From Candidatus Chromulinivoraceae bacterium (GTDB lineage Bacteria > Patescibacteriota > Saccharimonadia > Saccharimonadales > Saccharimonadaceae), in the NCBI GenBank assembly GCA_035478595.1, contig DATIJL010000018.1, positions 24,190-88,189 of the forward strand: 64,000 nt of DNA. The letters are read 5' to 3'. Below are positions 8,861 through 19,718 of the stretch, in pieces; the first letter of the stretch is position 1; the number at the start of each line of letters is the position of its first letter. The notes below the pieces were generated by a model, which was given only the letters and a program-made list of their open reading frames with translations, had not been told where the DNA came from and ran no database searches. The translations under genes and the position numbers were made by a program.

Positions 8861-10005
8861 CAACTGCTGAACTTAAGCAACAGGTGTTTGCTCGTCGTCA
8901 AAAGACATCGCGCGGACACAAATTAGGACCTAAATCAACGACGATAGCCGCTTATGCGGGCGTTTTCTTGCTGATTATGTCGATGGTTGCAATCGGTTAC
9001 CAACCTCCACAGAAGATGGATAGTGTCGCCAATGCTGCAACTCCTACGACAACAACACAAACCACGACAACGACTCAGCCTTCGGTTGACCAGTTAGTGG
9101 CTACGAATATCGCGGCGGACATCGCCGAACGTGCTAACTTGCCAATTGCAACAAACGTAGCAAACCTTTCCGTATCACTTGCAGCAGAGCACCAGCTCTC
9201 ACAAAACAGTGATAACGTTATTAGTAAGCCGCAAATCGTGCAGCCAACGGCTGATAGCCGTACCGTGCAACACTATACGTCACAGGCGGGCGACACAGCT
9301 CAAACTGTGGCTCTTAAGTATGGTATTTCACCCGATACGATCAAATGGGCTAATAACCTTGCAACGGACGCCATTAACGCTGGTACTAATTTAACAATTC
9401 CTCCGACAGACGGTATTATTTATACCGTTAAGGACGGTGATACAGTTCAGAGTATTGCCGCTAAATACCAGGCAAACCCTGATCGTGTTGTGTCATTTAA
9501 TGACCTTGAGCTTTCTGGTATTGCTACGGGTAAGACGATTATTATTCCTGGAGGTGTATTACCTACGGACGAGCGCCCTGGTTATGTTGCGCCAAGCAAG
9601 GCAAGCAGTTACGGTGCATACAGTGGTGGCTACTCAACAGTCGACGCACAGATTGCCCGTGCTTCGGCGGGTAACCGCTATGCCTTCGGTAACTGTACCT
9701 GGTATGCCTACGAGCGTCGTGCGCAGCTTGGTAGTCCTGTTGGAAGTTTCTGGGGTAACGCCGCGACCTGGGCTGTCTATGCACGTGCAGCTGGTTACCG
9801 TGTAGACAATACACCTGAAGTCGGTGCGGTTGCGCAGTGGAACGCTTATCAAGGTGGTGCGGGTTATGCTGGTCACGTTGCAATTGTTGAATCTGTTAAC
9901 GGTGATGGAAGTATTACAGTGAGTGAGATGAACTATCTCTATAACTTTAACCGTGTCACGAGTCGTACAATTCCTGCTGGTTCTGTCTCAAATTACATCC
10001 ATTAG
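8857..10005 (+). CDS. secreted LysM-LysM-CHAP peptidoglycan hydrolase
   Basis: A predicted cell-wall hydrolase (amidase or endopeptidase of the CHAP family) exported by an N-terminal signal anchor (about residues 28-48). A Thr-rich linker follows, then two LysM modules at about 130-177 and 187-232 that bind glycan, and a C-terminal CHAP domain. The nucleophile is Cys in 'FGNCTWYAYERR' and the general base His is in 'GHVAIVESV'. Possible uses are self cell-wall remodelling or attack on the wall of a host bacterium. A terminator follows at 10033. Confidence 0.9.
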   Translation: MTTAELKQQVFARRQKTSRGHKLGPKSTTIAAYAGVFLLIMSMVAIGYQPPQKMDSVANAATPTTTTQTTTTTQPSVDQLVATNIAADIAERANLPIATNVANLSVSLAAEHQLSQNSDNVISKPQIVQPTADSRTVQHYTSQAGDTAQTVALKYGISPDTIKWANNLATDAINAGTNLTIPPTDGIIYTVKDGDTVQSIAAKYQANPDRVVSFNDLELSGIATGKTIIIPGGVLPTDERPGYVAPSKASSYGAYSGGYSTVDAQIARASAGNRYAFGNCTWYAYERRAQLGSPVGSFWGNAATWAVYARAAGYRVDNTPEVGAVAQWNAYQGGAGYAGHVAIVESVNGDGSITVSEMNYLYNFNRVTSRTIPAGSVSNYIH

Positions 10006-10032
10006 AAATAAGAACTTTATTGGAACATAATC

Positions 10033-10058
10033 TCCCCTATTTTTCCAGGGGATATTTT
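10033..10058 (+). terminator. terminator after LysM-CHAP gene
   Basis: Stem TCCCCT/AGGGGA followed by a T-rich stretch. The obgE -10 box (10061-10066) begins right behind it. Confidence 0.6.
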
Positions 10059-10074
10059 GGTATAATGTAATGAA

Positions 10075-11361
10075 ATGTTTATCGATACGGCTAAAGTTTT
10101 TATTCAAGCAGGCAAGGGCGGCAACGGCGCCGTTAGTTTTCGTCATGAAATCTACGTAGATAAGGGTGGTCCTGACGGTGGTAACGGTGGTAAAGGTGGG
10201 GACGTTATATTTGAGGCGACTGAAAACCTCAACACATTACTCGACTTTCGTTATAAGCCGGAGCTCAAGGCTGCATCCGGTACAAATGGCAGCAAATCTA
10301 ATCGTTATGGTAGATCTGGCGAAGACTTGATCGTCAAAGTACCTATGGGCACAATCGTTCGCCATAATGGTGAGGTTATTGCCGATCTTACAAAGAATGG
10401 TCAGCAGCAAGTGATTGCAAAGGGTGGTGACGGTGGATTTGGTAATGCACACTTTAAATCATCTGTTCGCCAAACGCCTAAAATGGCTGAACTCGGTGAA
10501 CTCGGTGATACGTTTGAGGCTGAGCTTGAGCTCAAACTATTAGCCGATGTTGGTCTTATCGGTTTTCCGAATGCAGGTAAGTCTACCTTTTTATCTGTGG
10601 TGAGCAATGCGCGCCCAGAAATCGCTAACTACGCCTTTACGACGCTAACACCAAACCTAGGAGTTGCTGATATTGACGATGGTAGTTTACTAATTGCCGA
10701 TATACCTGGTCTTATTGAGGGTGCAAGTGAAGGCAAGGGACTCGGCGACGCTTTCCTACGTCACGTCGAACGAACGGCCGTTCTCCTTCATCTTATCGAT
10801 GCCTATACGGATGATGTGGCTGCGGCTTACCAGACTATTCGCAAAGAGCTTTCAAACTACAGTGAGGAACTGACTAGGCGTCCCGAGGTCATTGCCTTAA
10901 CTAAGATCGAAGGTCTTGACGATGACATTATTCAAATGCAGTTAGATGCTATTAGAGGTGTTGCAGGCAAGAAGGCAGAGATCTTCGCAATTTCATCAAC
11001 AGCACATAAGGGTTTAACAGAAGTTTTACGTGCACTTCGCATTAAGGTTCAGACGGCGCGTGATATCGAGCGTGAAATCGAGAGCGAAGAGACGGATCTA
11101 CCCGTTATTAGCCTGAATAGTGAACAAGTTGCTGAAGCTTGGTCGGTAGAGAAAGACCACGAAACAGGTCACTATATCGTAAAGGGTGACAAAATCGAAA
11201 AGTTTGCAAGGCGTACGAACTTTGATAATTACGAGGGTGTTAACCGTCTACGTGATATTATGCAGCGCCTAGGTATTACCCATCAATTAACTCGTTCTGG
11301 TGCGGCTGGTGATAGTCTAATAGAGATCGGTGGCACAACGTTTCCACTTGTTGAACAGTAA
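10075..11361 (+). CDS. obgE: Obg family GTPase ObgE/CgtA
   Basis: A ribosome-assembly GTPase. The N-terminal Gly-rich Obg fold covers residues 1-157 ('GGNGGKGGDV'). The G domain has Walker A 'GFPNAGKST', 'DIPGLIEGA' (switch II) and a TKIE variant of the NKxD motif. The C-terminal OCT domain is at about 350-425. TATAAT at 10061-10066 leaves only 8 nt to the ATG, so the mRNA is probably leaderless. Confidence 0.96.
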   Translation: MFIDTAKVFIQAGKGGNGAVSFRHEIYVDKGGPDGGNGGKGGDVIFEATENLNTLLDFRYKPELKAASGTNGSKSNRYGRSGEDLIVKVPMGTIVRHNGEVIADLTKNGQQQVIAKGGDGGFGNAHFKSSVRQTPKMAELGELGDTFEAELELKLLADVGLIGFPNAGKSTFLSVVSNARPEIANYAFTTLTPNLGVADIDDGSLLIADIPGLIEGASEGKGLGDAFLRHVERTAVLLHLIDAYTDDVAAAYQTIRKELSNYSEELTRRPEVIALTKIEGLDDDIIQMQLDAIRGVAGKKAEIFAISSTAHKGLTEVLRALRIKVQTARDIEREIESEETDLPVISLNSEQVAEAWSVEKDHETGHYIVKGDKIEKFARRTNFDNYEGVNRLRDIMQRLGITHQLTRSGAAGDSLIEIGGTTFPLVEQ

Positions 11362-11442
11362 AAAACAACCTCAGCTCGAGGAGTAGTTTCTACTGGATAA
11401 AACAAGATGGACCAATTCAAACCACCAGTCTTGTCACTGATG

Positions 11443-12531
11443 TTATTTGGATATGGACGTGTTTGCTGAGCGGGATAATAATAAAGCTACAGGGATAGAT
11501 AGGGCTGCCGCTGTTATCTTTGCAAGCATAACGCTACCAATCATCGCAGGATCGACACTCGCGACAAAACCTAGATGGTCCCCGATCAGGAAAGCACCAC
11601 TTACCATAAACGCACTATTTAAAACCTTGCCCCGTTCATCCATCTCTGCGAATGTATGAAGCATAGGAAGATTATTTACTGTGCTCGTTAATAATCCAGC
11701 CATGCTTGCACCGTTTATTCCCATCCTTGCGCCGGCTTTTTGAAGTGGTTTTTCTGCCTTGAGTGTAAGTAACTTTACGAGAGGGAAAGCGCCCATAAGA
11801 ACGATAGATATAACACCAACAATTTTTATCCCAGAAACAAGTGGCTCCATACTAGAAAGGAGCGTCTTTCCAGTAAGCAGCTGTACTGATGCGATAATCA
11901 GTCCTATTACACTTAGTATGACGATGCATTCCCCTAAGTATTTAGCAGCCTTCATGGTATGACGAGAGAAGAAATGGAGAGATAAAGCGATAACAAGCGA
12001 TAGCGTGACAAGAGGTATACTGTTCGGCAGTAGTTCCTTAAGGGGAAAGCCGGCGACAACACCACCAACAAACGCCCCGACTGGAATCGTAATAAGACCA
12101 GCGAGCAGACCCTTAAGTAGGAATGAGTGGTCATTCTTATGGACAACGTTGAGCGCAACCGGTATTGAAAATACGAGTGTTGCACCAAGCATTGAGGCAA
12201 CCATTAGGCCGGAAAAAGCAGCCGATGTAGGCGTAAGCGCGAGTGATTTCGCAATAGGGTATCCACCCATATCAACCCCTAGGAAACCGGCAGCCATAGA
12301 CGGATCTGCCCCCACTACCCTCAAAACCGGAACTGCGATAGGTCGTATAATCGTACTCAAGATTGGTGCGAGACTAATAATTCCAAGCATAGCTAAGGCG
12401 AGTGGGCCGAATGTTTTCAGTCCATTCTCAAATTCTTCTCCAAGACCAAACTTGTTGCCAAGACAATAGTCAATTCCGCCTATAACAATGCCGATACTTA
12501 ATATGCCAAGAACGATGGTGTTTATATCCAT
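11443..12531 (-). CDS. eutH: EutH-like ethanolamine permease
   Basis: An inner-membrane protein of about 362 residues with roughly ten hydrophobic segments. The pattern 'GVDMGGYPIAKSLAL', 'SPxAAFSGLMVASMLGATLVFSIPV'-like helices and 'GLLAGLITIPVGAFVGG' matches EutH, which takes up (or equilibrates) ethanolamine. No other eut gene is visible, so it is not part of a catabolic microcompartment here. It is transcribed divergently from a group II decarboxylase. The ATG at 12549 overlaps a TATAAT on this strand, so 12531 is the likely start. Confidence 0.8.
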   Translation of the reverse strand: MDINTIVLGILSIGIVIGGIDYCLGNKFGLGEEFENGLKTFGPLALAMLGIISLAPILSTIIRPIAVPVLRVVGADPSMAAGFLGVDMGGYPIAKSLALTPTSAAFSGLMVASMLGATLVFSIPVALNVVHKNDHSFLLKGLLAGLITIPVGAFVGGVVAGFPLKELLPNSIPLVTLSLVIALSLHFFSRHTMKAAKYLGECIVILSVIGLIIASVQLLTGKTLLSSMEPLVSGIKIVGVISIVLMGAFPLVKLLTLKAEKPLQKAGARMGINGASMAGLLTSTVNNLPMLHTFAEMDERGKVLNSAFMVSGAFLIGDHLGFVASVDPAMIGSVMLAKITAAALSIPVALLLSRSANTSISK

Positions 12532-12637
12532 AGCTTTTAGATTATACATCAGGATTCAGCCTAATGACGATAATTTTTTGTTATAAAAAGCCGGAAAAAT
12601 CTGGACAGGTGTATAGCAGGTGTAATAAAATTTTCTA

Positions 12638-13777
12638 ATGAGTAAAAACATAAACATTATACAAGACCGCATTACAAAATATAAGGAGCTCATCAATGAA
12701 CGTGCCTCAAACCTGATGGGGTATCCAGAAAGTGGGTACTTTGACTATGCTCCACTTCGTGACTTTATGGACTATAATATTGATAACCTAGGTGATCCAT
12801 ATTCTGACCTTCTCTATGGTGTGAACTCCTGCGAATTTGAGAAGGAAGTGATTTCTTATTTCTCTAACATGTACGATCTCAAGGATAACGAATCCTGGGG
12901 ATATGTTACATCTTCTGGTACGGAGGGTAACCTGTACGGACTCTTCTTAGGCCGTGAATTACATCAGGAAGCGATTCTATACTATTCGGCTGATGCCCAT
13001 TATTCCATTGCCAAAGCAGGACGATTACTCCGTATACCTATGCAAGTTATCCCTTCTTTGACAAACGGTGAGATTGACTACGAAGCCTTGCACCACGCCA
13101 TCGATTTAAACCCTGGCAAGCCAGCCATAGTAGTTGCAACGCTAGGTACGACATTTACAGGCGCCATTGATAACGTCGACAAAATTGCAGCTATTTTTGA
13201 GGAAAATAACCGTACGGACTTCTATATACATTGCGATGCTGCATTATCTGGTATGATGCTTCCTTTCATGAAAGAAATGGGCGCACCGCAGATCAGCTTC
13301 GATAAACCGATCGGCAGCGTATCAGTGTCTGGGCATAAGTTTATTGGTGCACCGTATCCATGTGGCATTGTCGTTGCGCGCAAAGAACATGTCGAACGTA
13401 TCCAGACGGCGATTGAATACATAGGTGCATTAGATAGCACTATCGGCGGTTCCCGTAACGGTCAAGCGCCACTCTACTTGTGGTATGCAATAGAATCGCG
13501 TGGTCACGATAAAGGCTTCGAGAAAGAGGTAACGACAAGTCTAAAAATGGCCGATTATCTGTGTGAACGGCTAGGGTCTATTGGCTATCCGTATGATCGT
13601 AATCAATTCTCAAACACAGTTACCTTCAAAGAGCCGGCAGAGGATATTGTTCGAAAATGGCAATTAGCACGCGTTCGGGGCAAAGCACATATTATAACCG
13701 TACCTCATGCAAATAAACAAAAGATTGACGCATTTATTAGCGATCTTGAGGCATCTGCAAGAAGCGACGCAATTTAA
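12638..13777 (+). CDS. PLP-dependent group II decarboxylase (histidine/serine decarboxylase type)
   Basis: 379 residues, collinear with bacterial histidine decarboxylases and plant serine decarboxylase. The PLP-contacting 'TSSGTEGNLYGLFLGREL' and 'HCDAALSGMMLPF' are present, and the Schiff-base lysine is in 'SVSGHKFIGAPYPCG' near residue 234. Homologs make either histamine from histidine or ethanolamine from serine. The divergent EutH gene favours ethanolamine, but substrate cannot be read from sequence alone. A terminator follows at 13821. Confidence 0.85.
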   Translation: MSKNINIIQDRITKYKELINERASNLMGYPESGYFDYAPLRDFMDYNIDNLGDPYSDLLYGVNSCEFEKEVISYFSNMYDLKDNESWGYVTSSGTEGNLYGLFLGRELHQEAILYYSADAHYSIAKAGRLLRIPMQVIPSLTNGEIDYEALHHAIDLNPGKPAIVVATLGTTFTGAIDNVDKIAAIFEENNRTDFYIHCDAALSGMMLPFMKEMGAPQISFDKPIGSVSVSGHKFIGAPYPCGIVVARKEHVERIQTAIEYIGALDSTIGGSRNGQAPLYLWYAIESRGHDKGFEKEVTTSLKMADYLCERLGSIGYPYDRNQFSNTVTFKEPAEDIVRKWQLARVRGKAHIITVPHANKQKIDAFISDLEASARSDAI

Positions 13778-13820
13778 AAATGTAAGCCCAACTAGGCCAG
13801 CACCATAGCAGTTTACACGA

Positions 13821-13848
13821 AAACACACCCTAGAAGGTGTGTTTTTTG
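13821..13848 (+). terminator. intrinsic terminator after decarboxylase
   Basis: Perfect ACACACC/GGTGTGT stem with a 6-nt loop and a run of six T. Confidence 0.9.
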
Positions 13849-13863
13849 TTATGCTAGATATAT

Positions 13864-15300
13864 ATGCCAAAGACTTTTTTCTTTTATGACCTAGAGACAA
13901 GCGGTCTTGATGTACGCCAAGATAAGATTATGCAGTTCGCAGGAATGCGTACAACACTTGATTTAGAGCCGGTGGGTGAGCCGTTCAACATGCTCGTAAA
14001 ATTGAGCGACGATACGCTGCCAAGCCCAGAGGCATTAATGGTAACTGGCATTACCCCGCAAGAGACGCAGGCTGATGGATACACCGAGACAGAGTTTGCG
14101 CAGCTGATTATAGATGAGGTATTCACGCCGGATACGATAACGATAGGATTTAACAATATTCGCTTCGATGATGAATTTATCCGTTATCATTTGTGGCGTA
14201 ACTTTCGTGATCCGTATGAGTGGTGCTGGAAGGATGGGCGGTCACGCTGGGACCTGCTTGATGTCGTGCGTATGACTCGCGCTCTCAGGCCTGAAGGCAT
14301 CAAATGGCCAGTGGCGGACGGTAAGGCGACAAACCGCTTAGAGCTTCTGACTAAAGAGAACGGAATTGATCACTTTAAGGCTCACGATGCTATGAGTGAC
14401 GTTGAAGCTTTAATTGCGGTAACGAAGCTTATCAAGGAGAAGCAGCCGCAGCTTTATCAATATTTGTTCGATATGCGTGATAAGAACAAGATCAAACAGC
14501 TCGTTAACTTAGAGGACAAGAAGCCGTTTGTCTATACGAGTGGTCGTTACGATAGCACCTATCATAAAACGACCGTGGCTTTTCCATTAACCAGCGGCAA
14601 GAATGGGAATGTAGTGGTATATGATCTTCGTCACGACCCCACACCGTTTATCGATTTGAGCGTTGAGGAACTAAAAAAGAAGCTCTATGCACCATGGGAA
14701 GAGCGCCAAAAAGAAGGCTTTGTAGCACTTCCAGTAAAAGAGCTGCAGTATAATCGAGCACCGACAGTGGCACCGCTAGGTGTCCTTGAGCAAGAGGATG
14801 GCTGGAATAGGATTCAGCTAACAAAAGATGTGATTGAGCAACATAAAACGGCGTTACTACGGGCGCCACATTTTGCCGAGAACATACGGTCTATTTTTGA
14901 AACAAAGGGCGATTTTAAAAAATCTACCGATCCAGAAGCGTTGTTATATGATGGCTTTGTAGGCGATAGGGATCGACTGCGAATTGAAACAGTTCGCAAT
15001 GCGGATGAGCGAACATTGGCAGATTTTCACCCCGATTTTGTCGATGAGCGACTAGCTCCACTCTTACTCCACTATAAAGCGCGAAACTATCCACAGAGTC
15101 TTAGTCAGGATGAGGCTTCTGAATGGGAAGCATGGCGTGGTAAACGAATAAACGAAAAAATACCTCGTTTCATGGCGTCACTTCAGGCTATGGCTACGCG
15201 TCATCCAGATGAGAATAAGCAATTTGTGCTTCAAGAACTTCAGCTGTGGGCGGAAAGTATCGTTCCGAGCGATTTGTCTAGCCAAGAGAGCGAGAACTAG
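13864..15300 (+). CDS. sbcB: exodeoxyribonuclease I
   Basis: A 3'-5' single-strand DNA exonuclease used in recombination and mismatch repair. Its DEDDh domain has 'FFYDLETSGLD' (ExoI) near residue 6, 'GFNNIRFDDEFIRYHLW' (ExoII) near 97 and 'HDAMSDVEALIAV' (ExoIII) near 176, followed by the ExoI-specific SH3-like and C-terminal helical regions. Length 478 equals E. coli SbcB. It converges with a small membrane-protein gene, overlapping its 3' end by 4 nt. Confidence 0.93.
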   Translation: MPKTFFFYDLETSGLDVRQDKIMQFAGMRTTLDLEPVGEPFNMLVKLSDDTLPSPEALMVTGITPQETQADGYTETEFAQLIIDEVFTPDTITIGFNNIRFDDEFIRYHLWRNFRDPYEWCWKDGRSRWDLLDVVRMTRALRPEGIKWPVADGKATNRLELLTKENGIDHFKAHDAMSDVEALIAVTKLIKEKQPQLYQYLFDMRDKNKIKQLVNLEDKKPFVYTSGRYDSTYHKTTVAFPLTSGKNGNVVVYDLRHDPTPFIDLSVEELKKKLYAPWEERQKEGFVALPVKELQYNRAPTVAPLGVLEQEDGWNRIQLTKDVIEQHKTALLRAPHFAENIRSIFETKGDFKKSTDPEALLYDGFVGDRDRLRIETVRNADERTLADFHPDFVDERLAPLLLHYKARNYPQSLSQDEASEWEAWRGKRINEKIPRFMASLQAMATRHPDENKQFVLQELQLWAESIVPSDLSSQESEN

Positions 15301-15578
15301 AGCTGACTATAGCGACGACGAGGTAACTGTTTAACTGTTTTAGAAGTCTTCTTTTTAGGTGAAACCTTCGAGAAGGCGTCGAACGGAATAAGATTCAGTA
15401 TCACAATCCAGGCGGCACTTGTCATGAGGAGTAGCATAAAGGTAGACGGCACGGCATATTTGGTGCCAGGTACAATGCCGGCTAGTACAAACAGGGCAAG
15501 TGAATCAAGCATGCCGGACTCAAAAAGCACAACAACGAAGAGTATAACGAGAGCTACGATGATCAGTATTTTTTTCAT
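15297..15578 (-). CDS. small two-helix membrane protein
   Basis: 93 residues with a hydrophobic N-terminal helix (residues 4-40, probably signal anchor plus re-entrant part), a second helix at about 46-66 and a basic tail 'SPKKKTSKTVKQLPRRRYSQL', predicted in the cytoplasm. An AGAGGTGG ribosome site sits 4-5 nt before the ATG. Unrecognised family; function unknown. Confidence 0.65.
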   Translation of the reverse strand: MKKILIIVALVILFVVVLFESGMLDSLALFVLAGIVPGTKYAVPSTFMLLLMTSAAWIVILNLIPFDAFSKVSPKKKTSKTVKQLPRRRYSQL

Positions 15579-15725
15579 GGTTCCACCTCTTACGAAACAT
15601 TATTTTATACCAATATAGCATTGCGTCAAAGCTGTGCAAAGATAAGCGTTTTTGTTGGCTTCATAGAATTATCCAAAAGTCTATATCTGGCAAAAGAGGG
15701 TATTTTTATGCTATAATTAAGTGCT

Positions 15726-18542
15726 ATGCCAGAGGTTATTCGTGTTACTGGTGCTCGCGAGCACAACCTAAAGAATATTAGTGTCGAAATTCCACGCGAC
15801 AAACTAGTGGTTATTACTGGGCTCTCGGGCTCAGGTAAGTCGAGCCTTGCCTTTGATACTATTTACGCTGAGGGACAGCGTCGCTACGTGGAGAGTCTTT
15901 CTAGCTATGCTCGTCAGTTTCTTGGTATTATGGACAAACCTGATGTTGAGTCGATTGAAGGTCTAAGTCCAGCTATCTCAATTGACCAGAAATCTACCAG
16001 TCGAAACCCACGTTCGACTGTAGCAACCGTTACTGAAATCTATGACTATTTGCGTCTTTTGTATGCGCGCATTGGCGTGCCACACTGTCCGATTTGTGGC
16101 AAAGAAGTGTCTCGTCGTACACCACAGGCAATTATCGATGAGGTCATGAAAATCGAAGAGGGCACTCGTCTTATGGTGCTTGCTCCGATTGTTAAAGAGA
16201 AAAAAGGTGAATTTGCGCATATCCCTGAACAGTATCGGCGCCTTGGTTTTGCTCGTGCTCGTGTAGATGGTGTTGTGTACGCACTCGATGAATTTCCCGA
16301 CCTTCAAAAGAGCTACAAACACAACATTGAAATCGTTGTTGACCGCATCTCTATGAGTGCGGATAGTGTTAGCCGTGTGACGCAATCGGTTGAACAGGCA
16401 CTTGAGCTCGCCGACGGGGTCGTTGAGCTTTTGAATGCAGATAAAGACGAAACGGCTATTTTTAGTCAGCGTTATGCCTGCATTGATCACCCGAACGAAG
16501 AAATTCCAGAGCTCGAGCCACGACTTTTTAGCTTTAACGCTCCTCAAGGAGCCTGTCCTGTTTGTACTGGTCTGGGGTCTCGCTTGGAGGTTGATCCCGA
16601 TTTAGTATTTAACCCTAACCTTACGATCGCAGAAGGTGCTATTCGTCCGTATAATCGCGTTAATAGTGATGCGTGGTACATGAAACGTTTGGCAAAGGTA
16701 GGAGAGGCGCATGGCTTTAGTCTACAGGTGCCTGTTAAACAACTGAAAAGTGAAGATCTGACTAAGATTCTTTATGGCACAGGTGCAGAAAAATACCGCG
16801 TTGACATCGGAGCTGGACGTCACTACGAATCTACATACGAAGGTGTTATCCCCAACCTCGAACGTCGTCATAAAGAAACCGACAGTGAATTTATGCGTAA
16901 AGACATAGAGCGCTTTATGCGTGAGCGTAAGTGCCATGCCTGTAACGGCAATCGTCTTAAACCAGTAGTGCTTGCCGTGACAGTTCACGGATTGAGTATT
17001 ATGGACATGTGTAATATGGGAATCGATGAAGCGCTAGAACTTTTCCGTAACGTGCTTAAATTTACTGAACAAGAGCAGTTCATCGGTCACCAAATTGTTA
17101 AGGAAATTACCGAACGTCTTGGATTTATGAGCAATGTTGGTCTCAACTACTTAGAGCTAGCACGGGCTGCAAATACGCTTTCTGGCGGTGAAGCTCAGCG
17201 TATCCGTCTTGCAACGCAGATTGGCTCTGGCCTGCAGGGTGTACTGTATGTTCTGGATGAGCCATCAATCGGTCTACACCAGCGTGACAATGACCGACTT
17301 ATTGCAACGCTTAAACGACTACGCGACCTAGGGAATACCGTACTTGTTGTTGAACACGATGAGGATACAATTCGTCAGGCAGACTATCTGCTTGATATCG
17401 GTCCAGGAGCTGGCGTTGCTGGTGGTGAAGTTGTTGCTGCCGGTACGCCGGAAGAAGTAGCAAAACAGAAAGACAGCATTACAGGGCGCTATCTTTCGGG
17501 TGCTGAAAAAATTGATGTACCTAAAAAACGTCGTTCCATTGAAAAGGATCGCCAACTTATTATTCGAGGTGCACGTGAGAACAATCTCAAAAACATTGAC
17601 GTCGCATTTCCACTTGGCGTTATGACAGTTGTGAGTGGTGTAAGCGGTAGTGGTAAGTCTACGTTGGTGAACGATATTTTAGCCAAAGAGCTATCTGCTC
17701 GACTTCACCGTGCACAGACAGTGCCGGGTGCCCATGAGAACATTGAAGGCATTAAGCACCTTGATAAGGCAATCGTTATTGACCAATCGGCAATTGGTCG
17801 AACCCCACGCTCTAACCCGGCTACCTATACAGGCGTATTTACACCAATCCGCGAACTTTTTGCCGGTACACCGGAAGCTAACATCCGAGGCTATAAAGCC
17901 GGTCGTTTTAGCTTCAATGTTAAGGGTGGTCGTTGTGAGAACTGTCAGGGCGATGGTGTAATAAAAATTGAAATGCATTTTTTGCCAGATGTCTACGTAA
18001 CCTGCGACGAGTGTAATGGAAAACGCTACAATCGTGAGGCTCTCGAGATTAAATACAAAGAAAAAACAATCAGCGATGTACTTGAAATGACAGTTGAGCA
18101 GTCTGCAGATTTCTTTAAGAATGTTCCATCAATTGCCCGGAAACTCGATACACTCGTAGATGTTGGTCTTGGTTATATTCGCCTAGGACAGCCGGCTACA
18201 ACTTTTAGTGGTGGGGAAGCTCAACGCATTAAGCTTGCTACCGAACTCTCTCGACGTGCGACCGGTAAAACTCTCTACATTTTGGATGAGCCGACAACCG
18301 GCCTCCATAGTGCTGACGTAAAACGATTACTTGGGATTTTGCAGAAACTGATCGAGGGCGGCAACAGTATGGTTATTATCGAGCACAACCTTGACGTCGT
18401 TAAGTCTGCTGATCACGTTATTGATATGGGTCCTGAAGGTGGCGCTGGCGGCGGCATTGTTGTTGCACAAGGTACCCCAGAGGACGTCAGCAAAGTCGCC
18501 GAGTCATTCACTGGTCAATACCTAAAGACGTTACTGAAGTAG
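15726..18542 (+). CDS. uvrA: excinuclease ABC subunit A
   Basis: The damage-sensing ATPase of nucleotide excision repair. It has two ABC ATPase modules, with Walker A '[14 protein letters not shown]' near residue 31 and '[13 protein letters not shown]' near 640 and signatures '[12 protein letters not shown]' and '[12 protein letters not shown]'. The zinc modules are 'CPICGKEV' with partners, '[11 protein letters not shown]' and 'CENCQGDG' with 'CDECNGKRY'. Length 938 is standard. TATAAT at 15712-15717 leaves 8 nt to the ATG. uvrC is at 32 kb; uvrB is not in the window. Confidence 0.98.
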   Translation: MPEVIRVTGAREHNLKNISVEIPRDKLVVITGLSGSGKSSLAFDTIYAEGQRRYVESLSSYARQFLGIMDKPDVESIEGLSPAISIDQKSTSRNPRSTVATVTEIYDYLRLLYARIGVPHCPICGKEVSRRTPQAIIDEVMKIEEGTRLMVLAPIVKEKKGEFAHIPEQYRRLGFARARVDGVVYALDEFPDLQKSYKHNIEIVVDRISMSADSVSRVTQSVEQALELADGVVELLNADKDETAIFSQRYACIDHPNEEIPELEPRLFSFNAPQGACPVCTGLGSRLEVDPDLVFNPNLTIAEGAIRPYNRVNSDAWYMKRLAKVGEAHGFSLQVPVKQLKSEDLTKILYGTGAEKYRVDIGAGRHYESTYEGVIPNLERRHKETDSEFMRKDIERFMRERKCHACNGNRLKPVVLAVTVHGLSIMDMCNMGIDEALELFRNVLKFTEQEQFIGHQIVKEITERLGFMSNVGLNYLELARAANTLSGGEAQRIRLATQIGSGLQGVLYVLDEPSIGLHQRDNDRLIATLKRLRDLGNTVLVVEHDEDTIRQADYLLDIGPGAGVAGGEVVAAGTPEEVAKQKDSITGRYLSGAEKIDVPKKRRSIEKDRQLIIRGARENNLKNIDVAFPLGVMTVVSGVSGSGKSTLVNDILAKELSARLHRAQTVPGAHENIEGIKHLDKAIVIDQSAIGRTPRSNPATYTGVFTPIRELFAGTPEANIRGYKAGRFSFNVKGGRCENCQGDGVIKIEMHFLPDVYVTCDECNGKRYNREALEIKYKEKTISDVLEMTVEQSADFFKNVPSIARKLDTLVDVGLGYIRLGQPATTFSGGEAQRIKLATELSRRATGKTLYILDEPTTGLHSADVKRLLGILQKLIEGGNSMVIIEHNLDVVKSADHVIDMGPEGGAGGGIVVAQGTPEDVSKVAESFTGQYLKTLLK

Positions 18543-18740
18543 GAACTATGCAAACGGCGCAGCTGAACGGGGAGGTGCCCATATGGACTCAGGACTTCTT
18601 TTTATCATCAATGAATTCCACAGAGTTTGAATCAAAGAGGCAGAGATAACATTACTTGCCACGTAACTGATGTACAGAAGAATATGAAAAACAGACCTCT
18701 CCCGCTACTTTATGGTTGGAATATGTCGAGTTGGGATAGT

Positions 18741-19556
18741 CTATGCAGCCGCAACAATCTGTTCAATAAGTTGTATTGTATCATCGGGATTGCTAACCTC
18801 GAATGTCTTCACTCCAGTAACTGTTCTTGCTGGATAGTCATTACCACCTGGACTAAGCTGGTCGCCCACAAAACCGATTTCCCGATAACTGTGATTTAGC
18901 CTCTCGGATAATTTTCGTATGCCATAAGCCTTGTCGACCCCACGCTGCGTAACATCTACAGAACTCGCGCCACCGCTTCTTAGATCATATTCAAGATCTC
19001 CTAAGCGTTCAGCGGCGTTTGCTATTAGCCTTGCCCTTCGCTCGCCATTTGTATCCCAACCCTTTTTAATTTCAGGTGGCGCCTGCTGGCCAAGCGCAGA
19101 AAATGTAATCTGGCTACCACGATCCTCAATAATCTCTCCATAGGGCTTTGGCACCCAAAGGCCTTCTTCTTTGGCAGCAGTCTCTAGGGTCTCAATGATT
19201 AAGCGCTTGTGTTCTGGGTCTATATTTTCCGCATAAACCTCTTCCCATACACCATCAACATAGTCTAAAGAACGGGTTCCGCATGTCGGGAAAGGATGCA
19301 TTCTTTTAAGGCTCTCGGGATCAGGATCAGGCAATCGGCTTATAACCTGTTTATCAACTTGCTCCCAAGTCCCCCCGGTGATAATGGCAACATTCCGAAT
19401 AGCGAGTAGCTGCATTAGCTGTTCACCCATCTTAGCGCCGATACTTTGCTTAGATTCTGCTAGCGTGTCGTCAAGATCAAACCCCCATACCTTTATGTCA
19501 TTCGGGTCAATATCCCCCTGTTGACTTGTTAGTGTCCTTCTCTCAAAAGTATTCAT
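18741..19556 (-). CDS. HAD-superfamily hydrolase (phosphomannomutase/Cof-like)
   Basis: HAD motif I 'GFDLDDTLAES' near the N-terminus, motif II 'IITGGTW', and motif IV 'GDQLSPGGNDYPAR', a spacing like the IIB-cap HAD enzymes and eukaryotic-type phosphomannomutases. It is likely a cytoplasmic sugar-phosphate phosphatase or mutase. TTGACA-17-AATACT lies just upstream, placing the start at 19556 (MNTFERR); an alternative ATG at 19604 would lie upstream of that promoter. The 198 bp between uvrA and this gene holds only a 33-codon frame with no support. Confidence 0.75.
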   Translation of the reverse strand: MNTFERRTLTSQQGDIDPNDIKVWGFDLDDTLAESKQSIGAKMGEQLMQLLAIRNVAIITGGTWEQVDKQVISRLPDPDPESLKRMHPFPTCGTRSLDYVDGVWEEVYAENIDPEHKRLIIETLETAAKEEGLWVPKPYGEIIEDRGSQITFSALGQQAPPEIKKGWDTNGERRARLIANAAERLGDLEYDLRSGGASSVDVTQRGVDKAYGIRKLSERLNHSYREIGFVGDQLSPGGNDYPARTVTGVKTFEVSNPDDTIQLIEQIVAAA

Positions 19557-19718
19557 AACTTCAGTATTCTCCTGCTCGGTGTGCATGTCAAGCAACAGCT
19601 TCATGAGCAGCGGCTTGCACTAGATGGTAATTCGACTCGGGTTAATTAGGAAGGTGAATTTTAATAGGTTGCTCATATTAGAGAGTGGCTTGACCTTTCT
19701 ATGGCATACTAATCTACT

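Noticed and set aside
15978..16547. 189-codon minus-strand frame inside uvrA
   Set aside because: Shadow of uvrA; no recognisable motif and biased composition from the opposite strand.
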